Shown: positions 35,028-43,973 of the stretch, piece by piece | Layout: each line of letters begins with the position of its first letter | Numbering within the stretch: the stretch's first letter is position 1 | From: Bacterioplanoides sp965200585 | GTDB taxonomy: Bacteria > Pseudomonadota > Gammaproteobacteria > Pseudomonadales > Oceanobacteraceae | Strand: one strand, 5' to 3' | NCBI RefSeq assembly: GCF_965200585.1 | Contig: NZ_OZ241361.1 | Length of the DNA stretch: 64,000 nucleotides | Made by a program: the position numbers and the translations under genes | Notes under the pieces: generated by a model | Told to the model about the DNA's origin: nothing | The model's input: the letters and a program-made list of their open reading frames with translations, nothing else | Database searches by the model: none

Positions 35028-35043
35028 CGGCACGCTTTTAGCA
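35028..35043 (+). promoter_or_regulatory. Sigma-54 promoter of the glycosyltransferase gene at 35091
   Basis: CGGCACGCTTTTAGCA has GG (35029-35030) and GC (35041-35042) 10 bases apart and a near-consensus CGGCACG -24 box. The predicted start is near 35053, 38 bases before the ATG. Confidence 0.72.
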
Positions 35044-35090
35044 AACGAATAAAAATAAATAATCCAGCATCATCGAAATGGGTGATACAT

Positions 35091-36155
35091 ATGAAAATCT
35101 CTTTACTGGTAGACAGCCGTTCAATGGGCGGAATTGAAACTCACATCATTCAGCTTGCCCGAGGCTTATATCGTCAGCAGGTGGACGTTGAATTATTGTT
35201 ATTCAAACACTACCAGCATCACCCATTGGTAGAAGAGCTAAAACCGATTATCCCGGTTACTCACTTAGAAGGCTCAATAACAAAGCTTGTCGGTTATTTA
35301 AAAAACTCAAATACGGTATTGCATACCCACGGTTATAAAGCGGGTATTTTAGGACGATTGGCTGGCAAACTCACAAACACCCCAGTGGTATCAACGTTTC
35401 ACAATGGTGACCCCGGCAAAGGAAAAACTCGCTTATACAACGCCGTAGACCGACTCACAGCTGGCCTCAGTTTTAACATTGCTGTCAGTCAAAGTATTGC
35501 CAAGCAGCTTCTGAATAATTGTCAGGTTATTCCTAACTTCATACAGCTTCACGATATTAAAAATCGACAAGTAGAAACGACACCATCAACAACACAGGCA
35601 ACAGAAGTTGCATACGTTGGGCGCTTATCCTTCGAAAAAGGCCCGGATGTTTTTGCGCAAATCACACAACAACTGTCCACTCAGCAGCCATCACTGCGCC
35701 CTCTTAACACGCCGATTTGCATGTACGGCGATGGCCCAATGCTAAACGAGTTGAAACGCAAGTATTCCCATATTCATTATTATGGGCACGTTAATATGAA
35801 AGATTATTGGCAATACATTCGCGTGCTGGTAATCAGCTCCCGCCATGAAGGGCTGCCATTGGTTGCACTGGAAGCAATGGCACGGGGAATACCCGTGGTT
35901 ACATCCGATGCTGGGGATTTACCGAATTTATTAAAACAAGCCGATATTAACAGCTGTCATAGCATTAATGACCAGTCTGCTTTTATTCAGTCTATTCAAC
36001 AATATTTGCAACAATCAAACGCTGAGAGAAATCTACAAGCGCAACAAATGCAACGTTTTATTAAAAGCCATTACAGCGTTGAGGCGTGTTTACCTCGCAT
36101 TATGAGTGTGTACCAACAGGCTATTCAAAACCACCGGATAACAGCGCATTCATAA
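35091..36155 (+). CDS. Glycosyltransferase family 4 protein
   Basis: A 354-aa GT4/GT-B retaining glycosyltransferase, presumably adding a sugar to the polysaccharide repeat on the cytoplasmic face. The N-terminal domain has SMGGIETHIIQLARGL and THGYKAGILGRLAG; the C-terminal domain has VAYVGRLSFEKGPDVF, the MYGDGPML region and the donor-binding SRHEGLPLVALEAMARGIPVVTSDAGDLPNLL (E-x7-E type). GTG 35082 is in frame, but ATG 35091 with GGTGAT upstream is preferred. The upstream region has a sigma-54 element and an activator palindrome. Its 3' end overlaps the convergent yvcK-like gene by 35 bp. Sugar specificity unknown. Confidence 0.9.
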   Translation: MKISLLVDSRSMGGIETHIIQLARGLYRQQVDVELLLFKHYQHHPLVEELKPIIPVTHLEGSITKLVGYLKNSNTVLHTHGYKAGILGRLAGKLTNTPVVSTFHNGDPGKGKTRLYNAVDRLTAGLSFNIAVSQSIAKQLLNNCQVIPNFIQLHDIKNRQVETTPSTTQATEVAYVGRLSFEKGPDVFAQITQQLSTQQPSLRPLNTPICMYGDGPMLNELKRKYSHIHYYGHVNMKDYWQYIRVLVISSRHEGLPLVALEAMARGIPVVTSDAGDLPNLLKQADINSCHSINDQSAFIQSIQQYLQQSNAERNLQAQQMQRFIKSHYSVEACLPRIMSVYQQAIQNHRITAHS

Positions 36156-37047
36156 AGTGAGCGGTTTTTTCAGGGTCGTGCAGCGCCGACAAGGCACTGG
36201 AAAAATCCCAGCGGATCAGTTGGGCATTCGTGTCATGAAGTGTTTCTGTTGCACGGGCTTCTGGCCAGGCAATGCAGTCAACCGTGCGAATATCAGCCTG
36301 CGCCAATAAATCCAGTTGTTGCTGCAACAACAAACAACGCTGCTGCGAAGAACCAAGCGTTTCCGGCTGCAGGTTTGCCATCAATAACAAACAAGCTTGC
36401 GATTGATTAATAGCAGCTGCCAGATCCGACACCAGCAAGGATGGCATCACACTGGTCATAAAGCTGCCAGGGCTGAGTACAATAAAATCGCTGTCAGCAA
36501 TTTTTTCAAGCACTTCGGCGGGGGCAGACACTTCTTTATTTAATGCCAGGCTCACAATGGGCTGATCACACTCATCGATCGCCAACTCACCAACAATAGC
36601 TTGCCCGCGATCATCATGTCCCAATAACTCTGCCGGGGTATCCGACATCGGGAACAAAAACGTATCAATTCGCAATAAATCGCGCATTACCGCAATGGCA
36701 TCGGTCGGCCTGACTGACATCTGATCCAGTGCATACAACATCAGATTGCCCAGGTTATGTCCGTTAAGATCACCACGGGTCTGAAAGCGATACTCAAACA
36801 ACAACTGATTAATACCAGGAGAACGGCACAGCTGGTTCAGACAGTTGCGTAAGTCTCCCCAGGCGATGGTATCGGCTTCCTGCTTTAACCGCCCGGTCGA
36901 GCCGCCATTGTCGGTGGTTGCCACAATGCCGGTTAATTCAATATTCGATAAACCCGCCAGCGACGACAATAAGTTGCCTAAGCCATGACCGCCACCAATA
37001 CACACCACCTTTTTCTCAGCGCCTGCAACGAGATTAGTTTTTGCCAT
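36121..37047 (-). CDS. YvcK/CofD-like protein
   Basis: A 308-aa member of the YvcK (gluconeogenesis factor, UDP-GlcNAc-binding) family: VVCIGGGHGLGNLLSSLAGL, then IVATTDNGGSTGRLKQE, WGDLRNCLNQL, NGHNLGNLMLYAL and SDFIVLSPGSFMTSVMPSLLV. In Bacillus and mycobacteria YvcK affects cell wall and carbon metabolism through UDP-GlcNAc; the role in Gram-negatives is little known. ATG 37047 overlaps the LuxO/SypG-like gene by 14 bp, so it is translationally coupled to the polysaccharide regulatory operon. A link to UDP-sugar supply is attractive but inferred. Confidence 0.88.
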   Translation of the reverse strand: MAKTNLVAGAEKKVVCIGGGHGLGNLLSSLAGLSNIELTGIVATTDNGGSTGRLKQEADTIAWGDLRNCLNQLCRSPGINQLLFEYRFQTRGDLNGHNLGNLMLYALDQMSVRPTDAIAVMRDLLRIDTFLFPMSDTPAELLGHDDRGQAIVGELAIDECDQPIVSLALNKEVSAPAEVLEKIADSDFIVLSPGSFMTSVMPSLLVSDLAAAINQSQACLLLMANLQPETLGSSQQRCLLLQQQLDLLAQADIRTVDCIAWPEARATETLHDTNAQLIRWDFSSALSALHDPEKTAHFMNALLSGGFE

Positions 37048-38497
37048 TCGCCCAACGCTCACGTTTACGGTAAATGGTGGAGGCACTGACTTCTAATAAC
37101 GCCGCCGCTTTGGGAATATTGCCGCCACATTGCTCAATTGCTGCTTCAATCACTTCTTTTTCCACCAACCAAAGTGGACGGATAGCCGTTTGCTGATATG
37201 CCGATTGAGGCGGAGGCGTTAAAGAAGACAGCTCAGAACTGACACCAGCCGATGGCATAGCCACCGTGGAGCCTGACTCCGTATTCATCAAGGCCGGGTT
37301 AGGCACCATCTCGGGAATTGGCACATCGTTTAACGGCGGCGGCAGCATATCCGGAGAAATCATCCCACCAGTATTTAATACCACCACATTACGAATAACG
37401 TTCTGCAGCTGGCGAACATTGCCCGGCCATTCGTAATTCAACAACGCCGCCTGGGCTTCATTATCAAAACCGGTAAATTGTTTTTGCTCTTCCTGCGCGT
37501 ATTGTTGCAGTAACTGATTAAGAATTAACGACACATCGCCCCCGCGTTCACGCAGCGGCGGTAAATGAATCGGAATAACATGCAGGCGGTAATACAGGTC
37601 TTCGCGGAAATTACCGGCTTTAACCTCAGCCAATGGGTCTTTATTCGTGGCACAAATAAACCGTACATCAACACGTTCAGTTTTATTACTACCCACTTTC
37701 TGGAAGCTGCCGGTCTGAATAAAGCGTAATAGTTTGGTCTGTAAATCCAGATCCATCTCACACAGCTCATCCAGGAATAAGGTACCGCCATCCGCCTGAC
37801 TGGCAGCACCCTCACGGCTCGACACCGCGCCGGTAAACGCCCCTTTGGTATGACCAAAGATTTCACTTTCCATCAGATCCCGGGGAATGGCGCCACAGTT
37901 AATGGCAATAAAGGGCTTTTGCGCACGCTCACTGCGCTGATGAATCGCTGAGGCACACACCTCTTTACCGGTACCACTCTCACCGGTAATAAACACCGTG
38001 GCATTACTGGGAGCGGCACTGTCGATAATGCGATACACACTCTGCATCGGCAATGAAGCGCCAATAAACCCTTCGTAGCCGTCACGATTAAACTCTTCTT
38101 TGTAGGTTTCAAGCGCTTCCGTCAGCGTTTGACGCTCCAGCGCATTAGCCAGCGTGGTTAACAAGCGTTTGGAACTAAAAGGTTTTTCAATAAAGTCGTA
38201 AGCCCCCAGCGCCATCGCCTCAACCGCCATATCCACCGAGCCGTGGCCGGTAACAATCAGGCTGACAACCGGGAGTTTCTGTTCGTGCAGCTGGCGTAAG
38301 ATATCCATGCCGCTCATATCGGGCAGGTTGATATCCAGCATAATGGCATCCGGTAAAGACTGCGCAATCGCTGCCAGTGCATCGGCACCGGTTCCGGCAA
38401 TCTGCGCCTGATACCCGGCTGCCGCCAGATATTCCTTATACAACTCCGCCATGGAAGCACTGTCTTCAACAATCAGTACTTGTTTGTTCTGCACCAT
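37034..38497 (-). CDS. LuxO/SypG-type sigma-54-dependent response regulator
   Basis: A 487-aa NtrC-family activator. The receiver domain (1-120) has phosphoacceptor D55 (AIMLDINLPDMSG) and KPF. The AAA+ domain has Walker A GESGTGKE (172-179), the sigma-54 contact loop GAFTGA (219-224) and Walker B TLFLDEL. The Fis-type HTH ends NIPKAAALLEVSASTIYRKRERW. Stretches such as DSAAPSNATVFITGESGTGK and CEMDLDLQTKLLRFIQTG are very close to LuxO as I remember it, and the recognition helix is nearly that of LuxO. Position after STAS, OmpA, Wza, CpsD, hybrid kinase and RsbW-PP2C genes marks it as SypG-like. ATG 38497 has GGGAG upstream; the longer TTG start is rejected. Likely targets are the TTGCA-W3-TGCAA sites in this window. 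Confidence 0.93.
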   Translation of the reverse strand: MVQNKQVLIVEDSASMAELYKEYLAAAGYQAQIAGTGADALAAIAQSLPDAIMLDINLPDMSGMDILRQLHEQKLPVVSLIVTGHGSVDMAVEAMALGAYDFIEKPFSSKRLLTTLANALERQTLTEALETYKEEFNRDGYEGFIGASLPMQSVYRIIDSAAPSNATVFITGESGTGKEVCASAIHQRSERAQKPFIAINCGAIPRDLMESEIFGHTKGAFTGAVSSREGAASQADGGTLFLDELCEMDLDLQTKLLRFIQTGSFQKVGSNKTERVDVRFICATNKDPLAEVKAGNFREDLYYRLHVIPIHLPPLRERGGDVSLILNQLLQQYAQEEQKQFTGFDNEAQAALLNYEWPGNVRQLQNVIRNVVVLNTGGMISPDMLPPPLNDVPIPEMVPNPALMNTESGSTVAMPSAGVSSELSSLTPPPQSAYQQTAIRPLWLVEKEVIEAAIEQCGGNIPKAAALLEVSASTIYRKRERWANGKN

Positions 38498-38521
38498 CCC
38501 TCTCCCTTTCCGCAAGCTGGT

Positions 38522-40123
38522 TCAAACCGAATCTGGTATCACCACCAGCAAGGTTGCATCATCGCTGGCTTGTTTATTAACACACTTATCATAGTAGTCC
38601 ATGGCCGCCAGTTTGCCGGAAGCGATGGCCGACGCTTCGTTACGGTTTTTTATATCCCGCTCCAGCAACGCCCAGAACTGAGCCTGCTGCTCGGGGGATA
38701 ACGAGTCTGTTAAGCCATCGGTGTAAAGCACCATGGGGGTTGATAGCTGAATACTGGTATTAGTGAAAGGACTGGAAAACGGGCTGGCAATAAACCCCAA
38801 CAACGGGCCATTACTGTATTGCATATCCACCCAACCAGCGGCGGTTAATTGTTTCGCCGCCGGGTGCCCGGCACTCGACAGCGTGACGCGTCCATTGGCT
38901 TCCAGCTTTAGTGCAATGGCGGTTAACAGGCTGCTGCCCATCAGCTGATCCTGTTCCAGCCCTTGTGCCATACTGCCAAGCAACCGGTCTGGCAGGATAT
39001 TGATGCCCAGCTGCTGCATTCCCTGGGTCAGACCATGTAAAAAGCCGTGATAAACATGTACAAAAAAGCGTGCCTGAGCATCGTGCCCCATCACATCGGC
39101 CAGCAAGATCAGGCTATGTTGCTCACCATCAACCGACTGCTGAGCCTGAAACACAAAGTCGCCACCACCACCCTGTACTTTTGCTGCGGAGCCGTTTGGC
39201 ACAGCACCCGCCGAACGACTCTCCAGCAACAGCCGGAACCCGGGCTGCTGAATTCGTAATGCAGGCGCCAGCTGGCGGGTAATATCGCTGGATAGCTGCT
39301 CACCAATAACCCGGGACAACTGTTCGTGATGCAACAACACCCGCTCAATACAGGACGTCAGCTGTTTTTTATGAACGGGCTTTTGCAGCACATCATCAAT
39401 CGGCAAGTGATACAGTGCATCCGGACTTTCACCAGTCAGAAACACAAACGGCAAGGCACCTTGCAGCTGATGCACCCGGACTCTGAGGTTAAAGCCATCC
39501 AATTCAGGCATGTTTACATCTGAAATCACTAAATCAGCAGAGTGATGAGTCAGCCACTCCAGCGCCTGCAGCGGCTGAGAAAACACCACGGGCTCATAAT
39601 CCGACTGCAAAAAGGCTTCTATCTGAATCAACAACGAAGGATCATCATCAATCACCACAATACGCTTGGGTGGTCGCTCCGTTTGATCCTGAATAATAAT
39701 ATTAATAACCCAGCGTTGCCCGGCCTCATCCGCCCGATATTCCACCCGGTCACTCAGGGATTTAATGAGTCCCAAACCCATGCCGGATATTTTTAATTGA
39801 TCAAACTCGGTATCCGCCTGCGCCCAGAATGACTCAAACTCCGCAAACCCGGAGCCGTCATCATAAATCGACAAACACCAGTCACGATCTTTACGGGATA
39901 ACTGAATCCCTACCGTTTGTGGCCGTTGGCAGGAGTGTTTATAGAGGTTGGTCAACCACTCACTGGTTAATAACACCAGTGGCTCCAGCGCAGTCCGGCC
40001 AGTTTTGGCTACCCAATCTGCCACACAGGTGCGCCCGGCAGCAATAAAAGCCTCATCGGCTGACTTCAACGGAAAGGATTGCTGAAACAAAATATTATCT
40101 GGCTCATCCATCGCAATCGACAT
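38522..40123 (-). CDS. SypE-like RsbW kinase - receiver - PP2C phosphatase protein
   Basis: A 533-aa three-domain protein. Residues about 15-145 are an RsbW-type HATPase (N-box E55-WLT-N59, DDGSGF near 89, GMGLGLIKSL at 114-123). Residues about 153-265 are a receiver with D202 (VISDVNMPELDGF) and a KPVHKK switch lysine. Residues about 300-530 are a SpoIIE/PP2C phosphatase (GGGGDFVF, LADVMGHDAQA, YTDGLTDS, SDDATLLVV). This order is that of Vibrio fischeri SypE, which phosphorylates and dephosphorylates the STAS protein SypA. A STAS protein is the first gene of the same run (47403-47756). All three domains keep their key residues. Confidence 0.92.
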   Translation of the reverse strand: MSIAMDEPDNILFQQSFPLKSADEAFIAAGRTCVADWVAKTGRTALEPLVLLTSEWLTNLYKHSCQRPQTVGIQLSRKDRDWCLSIYDDGSGFAEFESFWAQADTEFDQLKISGMGLGLIKSLSDRVEYRADEAGQRWVINIIIQDQTERPPKRIVVIDDDPSLLIQIEAFLQSDYEPVVFSQPLQALEWLTHHSADLVISDVNMPELDGFNLRVRVHQLQGALPFVFLTGESPDALYHLPIDDVLQKPVHKKQLTSCIERVLLHHEQLSRVIGEQLSSDITRQLAPALRIQQPGFRLLLESRSAGAVPNGSAAKVQGGGGDFVFQAQQSVDGEQHSLILLADVMGHDAQARFFVHVYHGFLHGLTQGMQQLGINILPDRLLGSMAQGLEQDQLMGSSLLTAIALKLEANGRVTLSSAGHPAAKQLTAAGWVDMQYSNGPLLGFIASPFSSPFTNTSIQLSTPMVLYTDGLTDSLSPEQQAQFWALLERDIKNRNEASAIASGKLAAMDYYDKCVNKQASDDATLLVVIPDSV

Positions 40124-40169
40124 GCGCTTATCCTTATGTGTCTGACGTTACTTATATTTATGACGCCAC

Positions 40170-43088
40170 TTATATTTCTGGTGTTGTTAAAAGCGGATGT
40201 TGCGACAGAGCTTTAATGCTTAGCTGAATCAGATCATCCAGTTGCTTCAGCTCGGCCTCGCTCGCCATTTCGGTTTTGGTTTTTGCTTCCAGTGTTTTGG
40301 CTAACTGCGACAGCGACATAGCGCCATAACTGGCAGCACTGCTTTTCAGGGTGTGTGCCTCACGGTTCATCGCGACCTGGTCATGCTCTGCGAGTGCCTG
40401 ATACATGCCCTGCAGCCGCACCTGACTTTCATCACAAAATACGCTGGCCATTCGCTGAACCACCGTAACAGAGGTATCGTCAATTAACCTCTGTAACACC
40501 AAGTCATCCAGCAAGCCTACTTGCTCCTGAACCGGTTCCGCTTTCGGCGTAGTTTTCTGAGTAGTTTCTGGCATGGCTTTCGGTGTAGCTTCTACTGTCG
40601 ATTTATTCTGCTTCGCTTCAACCCAACCAATCAGCTCCGCCAATAAATCGCGCTTAACCACGGGCTTGGCCACAAACCCCTGCATTCCGGCGTCGGTGCA
40701 CTGCTCTTTCACTTCAGCAATCACATTAGCCGTCATGGCGATGATGGGAGTTTGCCCCATTTTGCCGGGCAATTTACGAATCTGACGGGTTGCTTCCAAG
40801 CCATCCATTTCCGGCATTTGTAAATCCATCAACACCAGATCGTAAGGCAGATTCTGCACCGCACGCACGGCTTCAAGTCCGTTGGCAACGGCATCAACCG
40901 AATAACCACTGGCTTCCAGCATATTAATCGCGACCAGCTGATTGGCCTGACTGTCTTCCGCCAGCAAGATACGAAACGACACACCTTCCGGCGGTAAACG
41001 CATTAATTCGGAGGCAATATCAAACGACTCGGGTGCCTGCTGATTCAGTAATGAGGTTAACGCGCTGGCCAGCCACTGCGGACGATAATGCGCCGGCAAA
41101 CACAGATTAAAGCCAACTCCCTGATAATGCTGAATTAACGCCTGATTATTGCCTTCCAGCAGCAACACACAGGGAATATCTGCCGACAATGACCGTAATT
41201 GCGCCAGCACAGCTTCCGCCGATTGAGTTAACGCCCGAAATTCAATAATGATCAGGTCAATGTCGTCGTCAGCAATCAGCTCAGCACAGTCCTCTAAACA
41301 CTCGATAGTGTGGGTTGCCGCTCCCTGCGACATCAACTGCTCTTTTAGCAGCAAAGACGATTTATCCCGATCGAACCAGGTGCCAATCTCCAGCCGGGAT
41401 AATGGGGATTGATGCGGGTTTTGATGTGATGCTTGTAGTGAGCTGTCAGACGTATTGCCACCAGTCACCTCCACCGCTGTTGCCGCCATTTCCATTGACG
41501 CGACAGGCAACGACAGCACAAACGAAAAGGTCGAGCCTTTTCCCGGACGGCTACGCAATGACATCTCAGAGTTCATTAACGTTAATAATTTACGGCTAAT
41601 AGACAACCCCAGCCCGGTGCCACCAAAGCGCCGCGAGTCATTACCGTCGGCCTGAATAAATTCATCAAACAGTTTTTTCTGATCGTCTTCAGCAATGCCA
41701 ATACCACTGTCTTCAACACTGAAAGCCAGCACAACCTGATCAGACTGATGCTGCTGCAAGTCCACCCGGGCAATCACTTCCCCCTGCTCGGTAAACTTAA
41801 CGGCATTGCCAACCAGATTCATCAACACCTGACGAATACGGCCTGAGTCTCCGGATAAGCTCGCTGGAATGGCTGGATCAACATAGCAGCTGAGAATAAT
41901 GCCTTTCTCGACGGCACGACTGCTTAATAAATCCACCATGTCGTACATCAAATTAGCCAGATTAAAGTCATCCTGCTCCAGCACCAGCTTACCCGCTTCG
42001 ATTTTAGAGAAATCCAGCACATCATTAAGAATGGCTAATAACCCCTGCCCGGAATTCAGTGCGGTGTCGACATAATGGCGCTGAGTGGTGTCTAACTCGG
42101 TTTCCTGCAGCAATCCAAGCAGGCCTAACACGGCATTTAATGGCGTGCGGATTTCATGTGACATCGACGCCACAAACTGGGATTTGTATTGATTCGCACG
42201 CTCAGCCATATCTCTGGCTTCAGACAAGGCCTCAACATATTGCTTGCGCTCAGAAATATCCTGCAGTGAGGCGGAAAAGTAGGTTAAGCCAGAAATATGC
42301 AGAGGAAATAACGTCAGCTCGACCGGGAATTTTTCACCGCTGCGGTGTTGCGCCGTGACTTCCACCCGACGATTAATAAAGGAGCCGGAACCATTTTTTT
42401 GATAATTTTTTAACCCGGCACGGTGAAACGCTCGTGCTTCTGGCGGAATAATTAAATCGGCCAGCGACTGACCAATCACTTCTTCGCGCAAATAACCAAA
42501 CATCTGACAGGCAGCAATATTGAACTCCTCCACCTCATCATCCTGATTGATCAAAACAATGGCATTCACGTTATTGTCGATAATAGTGGAGTGCACCGCA
42601 TGCTCCATCTTTAACACATCGGTATCGGCTTCACGCTCACTGACATTATAAAAATGCAACAGTACAAAATGCTGGTTACGATGCGAAAAACGCTGCAACG
42701 CCACATCCACCGGAAATAAATTATTACCCGCAGCCCGTGCAACGCTTAAGTGCTGTGTTGAAGAAGGTACTGAATCCGTTAATAGCTGCTTCAGATTGAG
42801 CGCCGGAAAGTGATATTGCATCGCCCGGTCAGACAAGCTCGACACCCCCAGCATGGTTAACGCCTGAGGGTTGTGGGCCACCAACCGATGCTCATCATCC
42901 AGCAACAACCAGGCACCAGGCATTGCCGCCAGAATATGGAACAGAAACGTATTTTCGCCCTCCGCAGGCTGCAACCGGGGAATCTTTTTCAGGGAGCCGG
43001 TGGCCCTCTGCAGGTAACGGGTACCCCTCTGCGGGTAACGAGTGGCCTTCCCTAAATGACTTGCCCAACGACGTTTTTTATAAAACAT
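40170..43088 (-). CDS. SypF-like hybrid histidine kinase with Hpt domain
   Basis: A 972-aa cytoplasmic hybrid kinase with no membrane segment. Residues about 50-150 and 165-280 are PAS domains. HisKA has H311 (ASMSHEIRTPLNAVLG), and HATPase has DSGIGIAEDD and RRFGGTGLGLSISR. A degenerate receiver follows (about 570-680) in which the acceptor position appears as IIIEF. A true receiver (about 705-825) has D755 (LVLMDLQMPEMDG), and a C-terminal Hpt has H912 (EAHTLKSSAAS). It is the likely phosphodonor of the adjacent SypG/LuxO-like and SypE-like receivers. ATG 43088 is chosen; the 43181 start is a TTG. A 20-bp duplication encodes RYPQRGTRYLQRATG near the N-terminus. Confidence 0.92.
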   Translation of the reverse strand: MFYKKRRWASHLGKATRYPQRGTRYLQRATGSLKKIPRLQPAEGENTFLFHILAAMPGAWLLLDDEHRLVAHNPQALTMLGVSSLSDRAMQYHFPALNLKQLLTDSVPSSTQHLSVARAAGNNLFPVDVALQRFSHRNQHFVLLHFYNVSEREADTDVLKMEHAVHSTIIDNNVNAIVLINQDDEVEEFNIAACQMFGYLREEVIGQSLADLIIPPEARAFHRAGLKNYQKNGSGSFINRRVEVTAQHRSGEKFPVELTLFPLHISGLTYFSASLQDISERKQYVEALSEARDMAERANQYKSQFVASMSHEIRTPLNAVLGLLGLLQETELDTTQRHYVDTALNSGQGLLAILNDVLDFSKIEAGKLVLEQDDFNLANLMYDMVDLLSSRAVEKGIILSCYVDPAIPASLSGDSGRIRQVLMNLVGNAVKFTEQGEVIARVDLQQHQSDQVVLAFSVEDSGIGIAEDDQKKLFDEFIQADGNDSRRFGGTGLGLSISRKLLTLMNSEMSLRSRPGKGSTFSFVLSLPVASMEMAATAVEVTGGNTSDSSLQASHQNPHQSPLSRLEIGTWFDRDKSSLLLKEQLMSQGAATHTIECLEDCAELIADDDIDLIIIEFRALTQSAEAVLAQLRSLSADIPCVLLLEGNNQALIQHYQGVGFNLCLPAHYRPQWLASALTSLLNQQAPESFDIASELMRLPPEGVSFRILLAEDSQANQLVAINMLEASGYSVDAVANGLEAVRAVQNLPYDLVLMDLQMPEMDGLEATRQIRKLPGKMGQTPIIAMTANVIAEVKEQCTDAGMQGFVAKPVVKRDLLAELIGWVEAKQNKSTVEATPKAMPETTQKTTPKAEPVQEQVGLLDDLVLQRLIDDTSVTVVQRMASVFCDESQVRLQGMYQALAEHDQVAMNREAHTLKSSAASYGAMSLSQLAKTLEAKTKTEMASEAELKQLDDLIQLSIKALSQHPLLTTPEI

Positions 43089-43187
43089 TCCATTCTCTCT
43101 GACACATCCCTGTTTCAGTTTAGACCATCGCCGCCTGGCATTCGCAAACAAGCTGCTAAGCACTCGCGAATAAGCCGCCAAGCAGCT

Positions 43188-43973
43188 TCAAACACTCATA
43201 TTCAACAGTGGCGAAGTGCGTACCCAGTGGCGAATCCGACTCATCAGGCCCGGCAACCAGCGCTGCAGGCGATAACTTTCGCGAATAATTTCATCACCCA
43301 GCGTCGGTGAATTCATATCGTTAAAGACACAACCGGATAACTGCACATCCATCCCTGCTAAGCGCTCCATTGCCATGGTCAGTTCGGCCTGGCGGGTCAC
43401 ACCAGAACGTACCATCAGCAACGCGCCGTCACATTCAGCGGCGATCCGTTCGGCGGGCAGGTTATGACGATTAATGGCATTCAATGGAGAGGTATCGATA
43501 ATCACCACATCAAACTGTTCCAACCAGGCCTGTAAACAGGCACTCAGAAACTGCTTTTCACGCAACATTAAATTTCCGGTAGGGGTGACCGGGGCTGGCA
43601 ATACCGCCAGCTCTGACGGCAACTGCTCGTCATTGGTTTGATCGGGATAAGTAATTTCTGACGACATATAACGCTCCAGATCGTGCCAAGGCTTTTCTTC
43701 CAGCCCCATTTCCCGTGCAATGCAGGGGTGACAGAAATTCATATCTACCAGCAAGGTTTTATGCCCACCGGCAATCGCGCGCTTCGCTAATGCACACGCC
43801 AGGGTGGTAACCCCTTCTCCCCCATGACAGGAGGTAATTGCCAGAGTACGCACACCACGATCAATGGTCTGCGAATAAACACTTTCTAATTCCGCGTAAT
43901 GGATCGGCAGTTCGACCTTTTCAGACATTGCCGAGATGGTTTCAATTTCTGAGCTTTTCACAAAATGATTCAT
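43188..43973 (-). CDS. SypD-like CpsD/Wzc-family ATPase with altered Walker A
   Basis: A 261-aa P-loop protein of the CpsD/Wzc cytoplasmic kinase family, which normally controls chain length and export of polysaccharides. Walker A reads CHGGEGVTT, with Val instead of the catalytic Lys. Walker A' is LLVDMNFCHP and Walker B VVIIDTSPLNA. There is no tyrosine cluster at the C-terminus (HWVRTSPLLNMSV), so autokinase activity of the BY-kinase type is doubtful. It lacks the membrane domain of Wzc; a separate GNVR/Wzz-like protein is encoded at 60756-62294. The ATG overlaps the stop of the SLBB gene (ATGA). Position corresponds to sypD. Confidence 0.87.
   Translation of the reverse strand: MNHFVKSSEIETISAMSEKVELPIHYAELESVYSQTIDRGVRTLAITSCHGGEGVTTLACALAKRAIAGGHKTLLVDMNFCHPCIAREMGLEEKPWHDLERYMSSEITYPDQTNDEQLPSELAVLPAPVTPTGNLMLREKQFLSACLQAWLEQFDVVIIDTSPLNAINRHNLPAERIAAECDGALLMVRSGVTRQAELTMAMERLAGMDVQLSGCVFNDMNSPTLGDEIIRESYRLQRWLPGLMSRIRHWVRTSPLLNMSV

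Noticed and set aside
43010..43060. 20-bp duplication near the start of the hybrid kinase gene as an operator
   Set aside because: Direct repeat in coding sequence (RYPQRGTRYLQRATG), not an inverted repeat; best explained by slippage.
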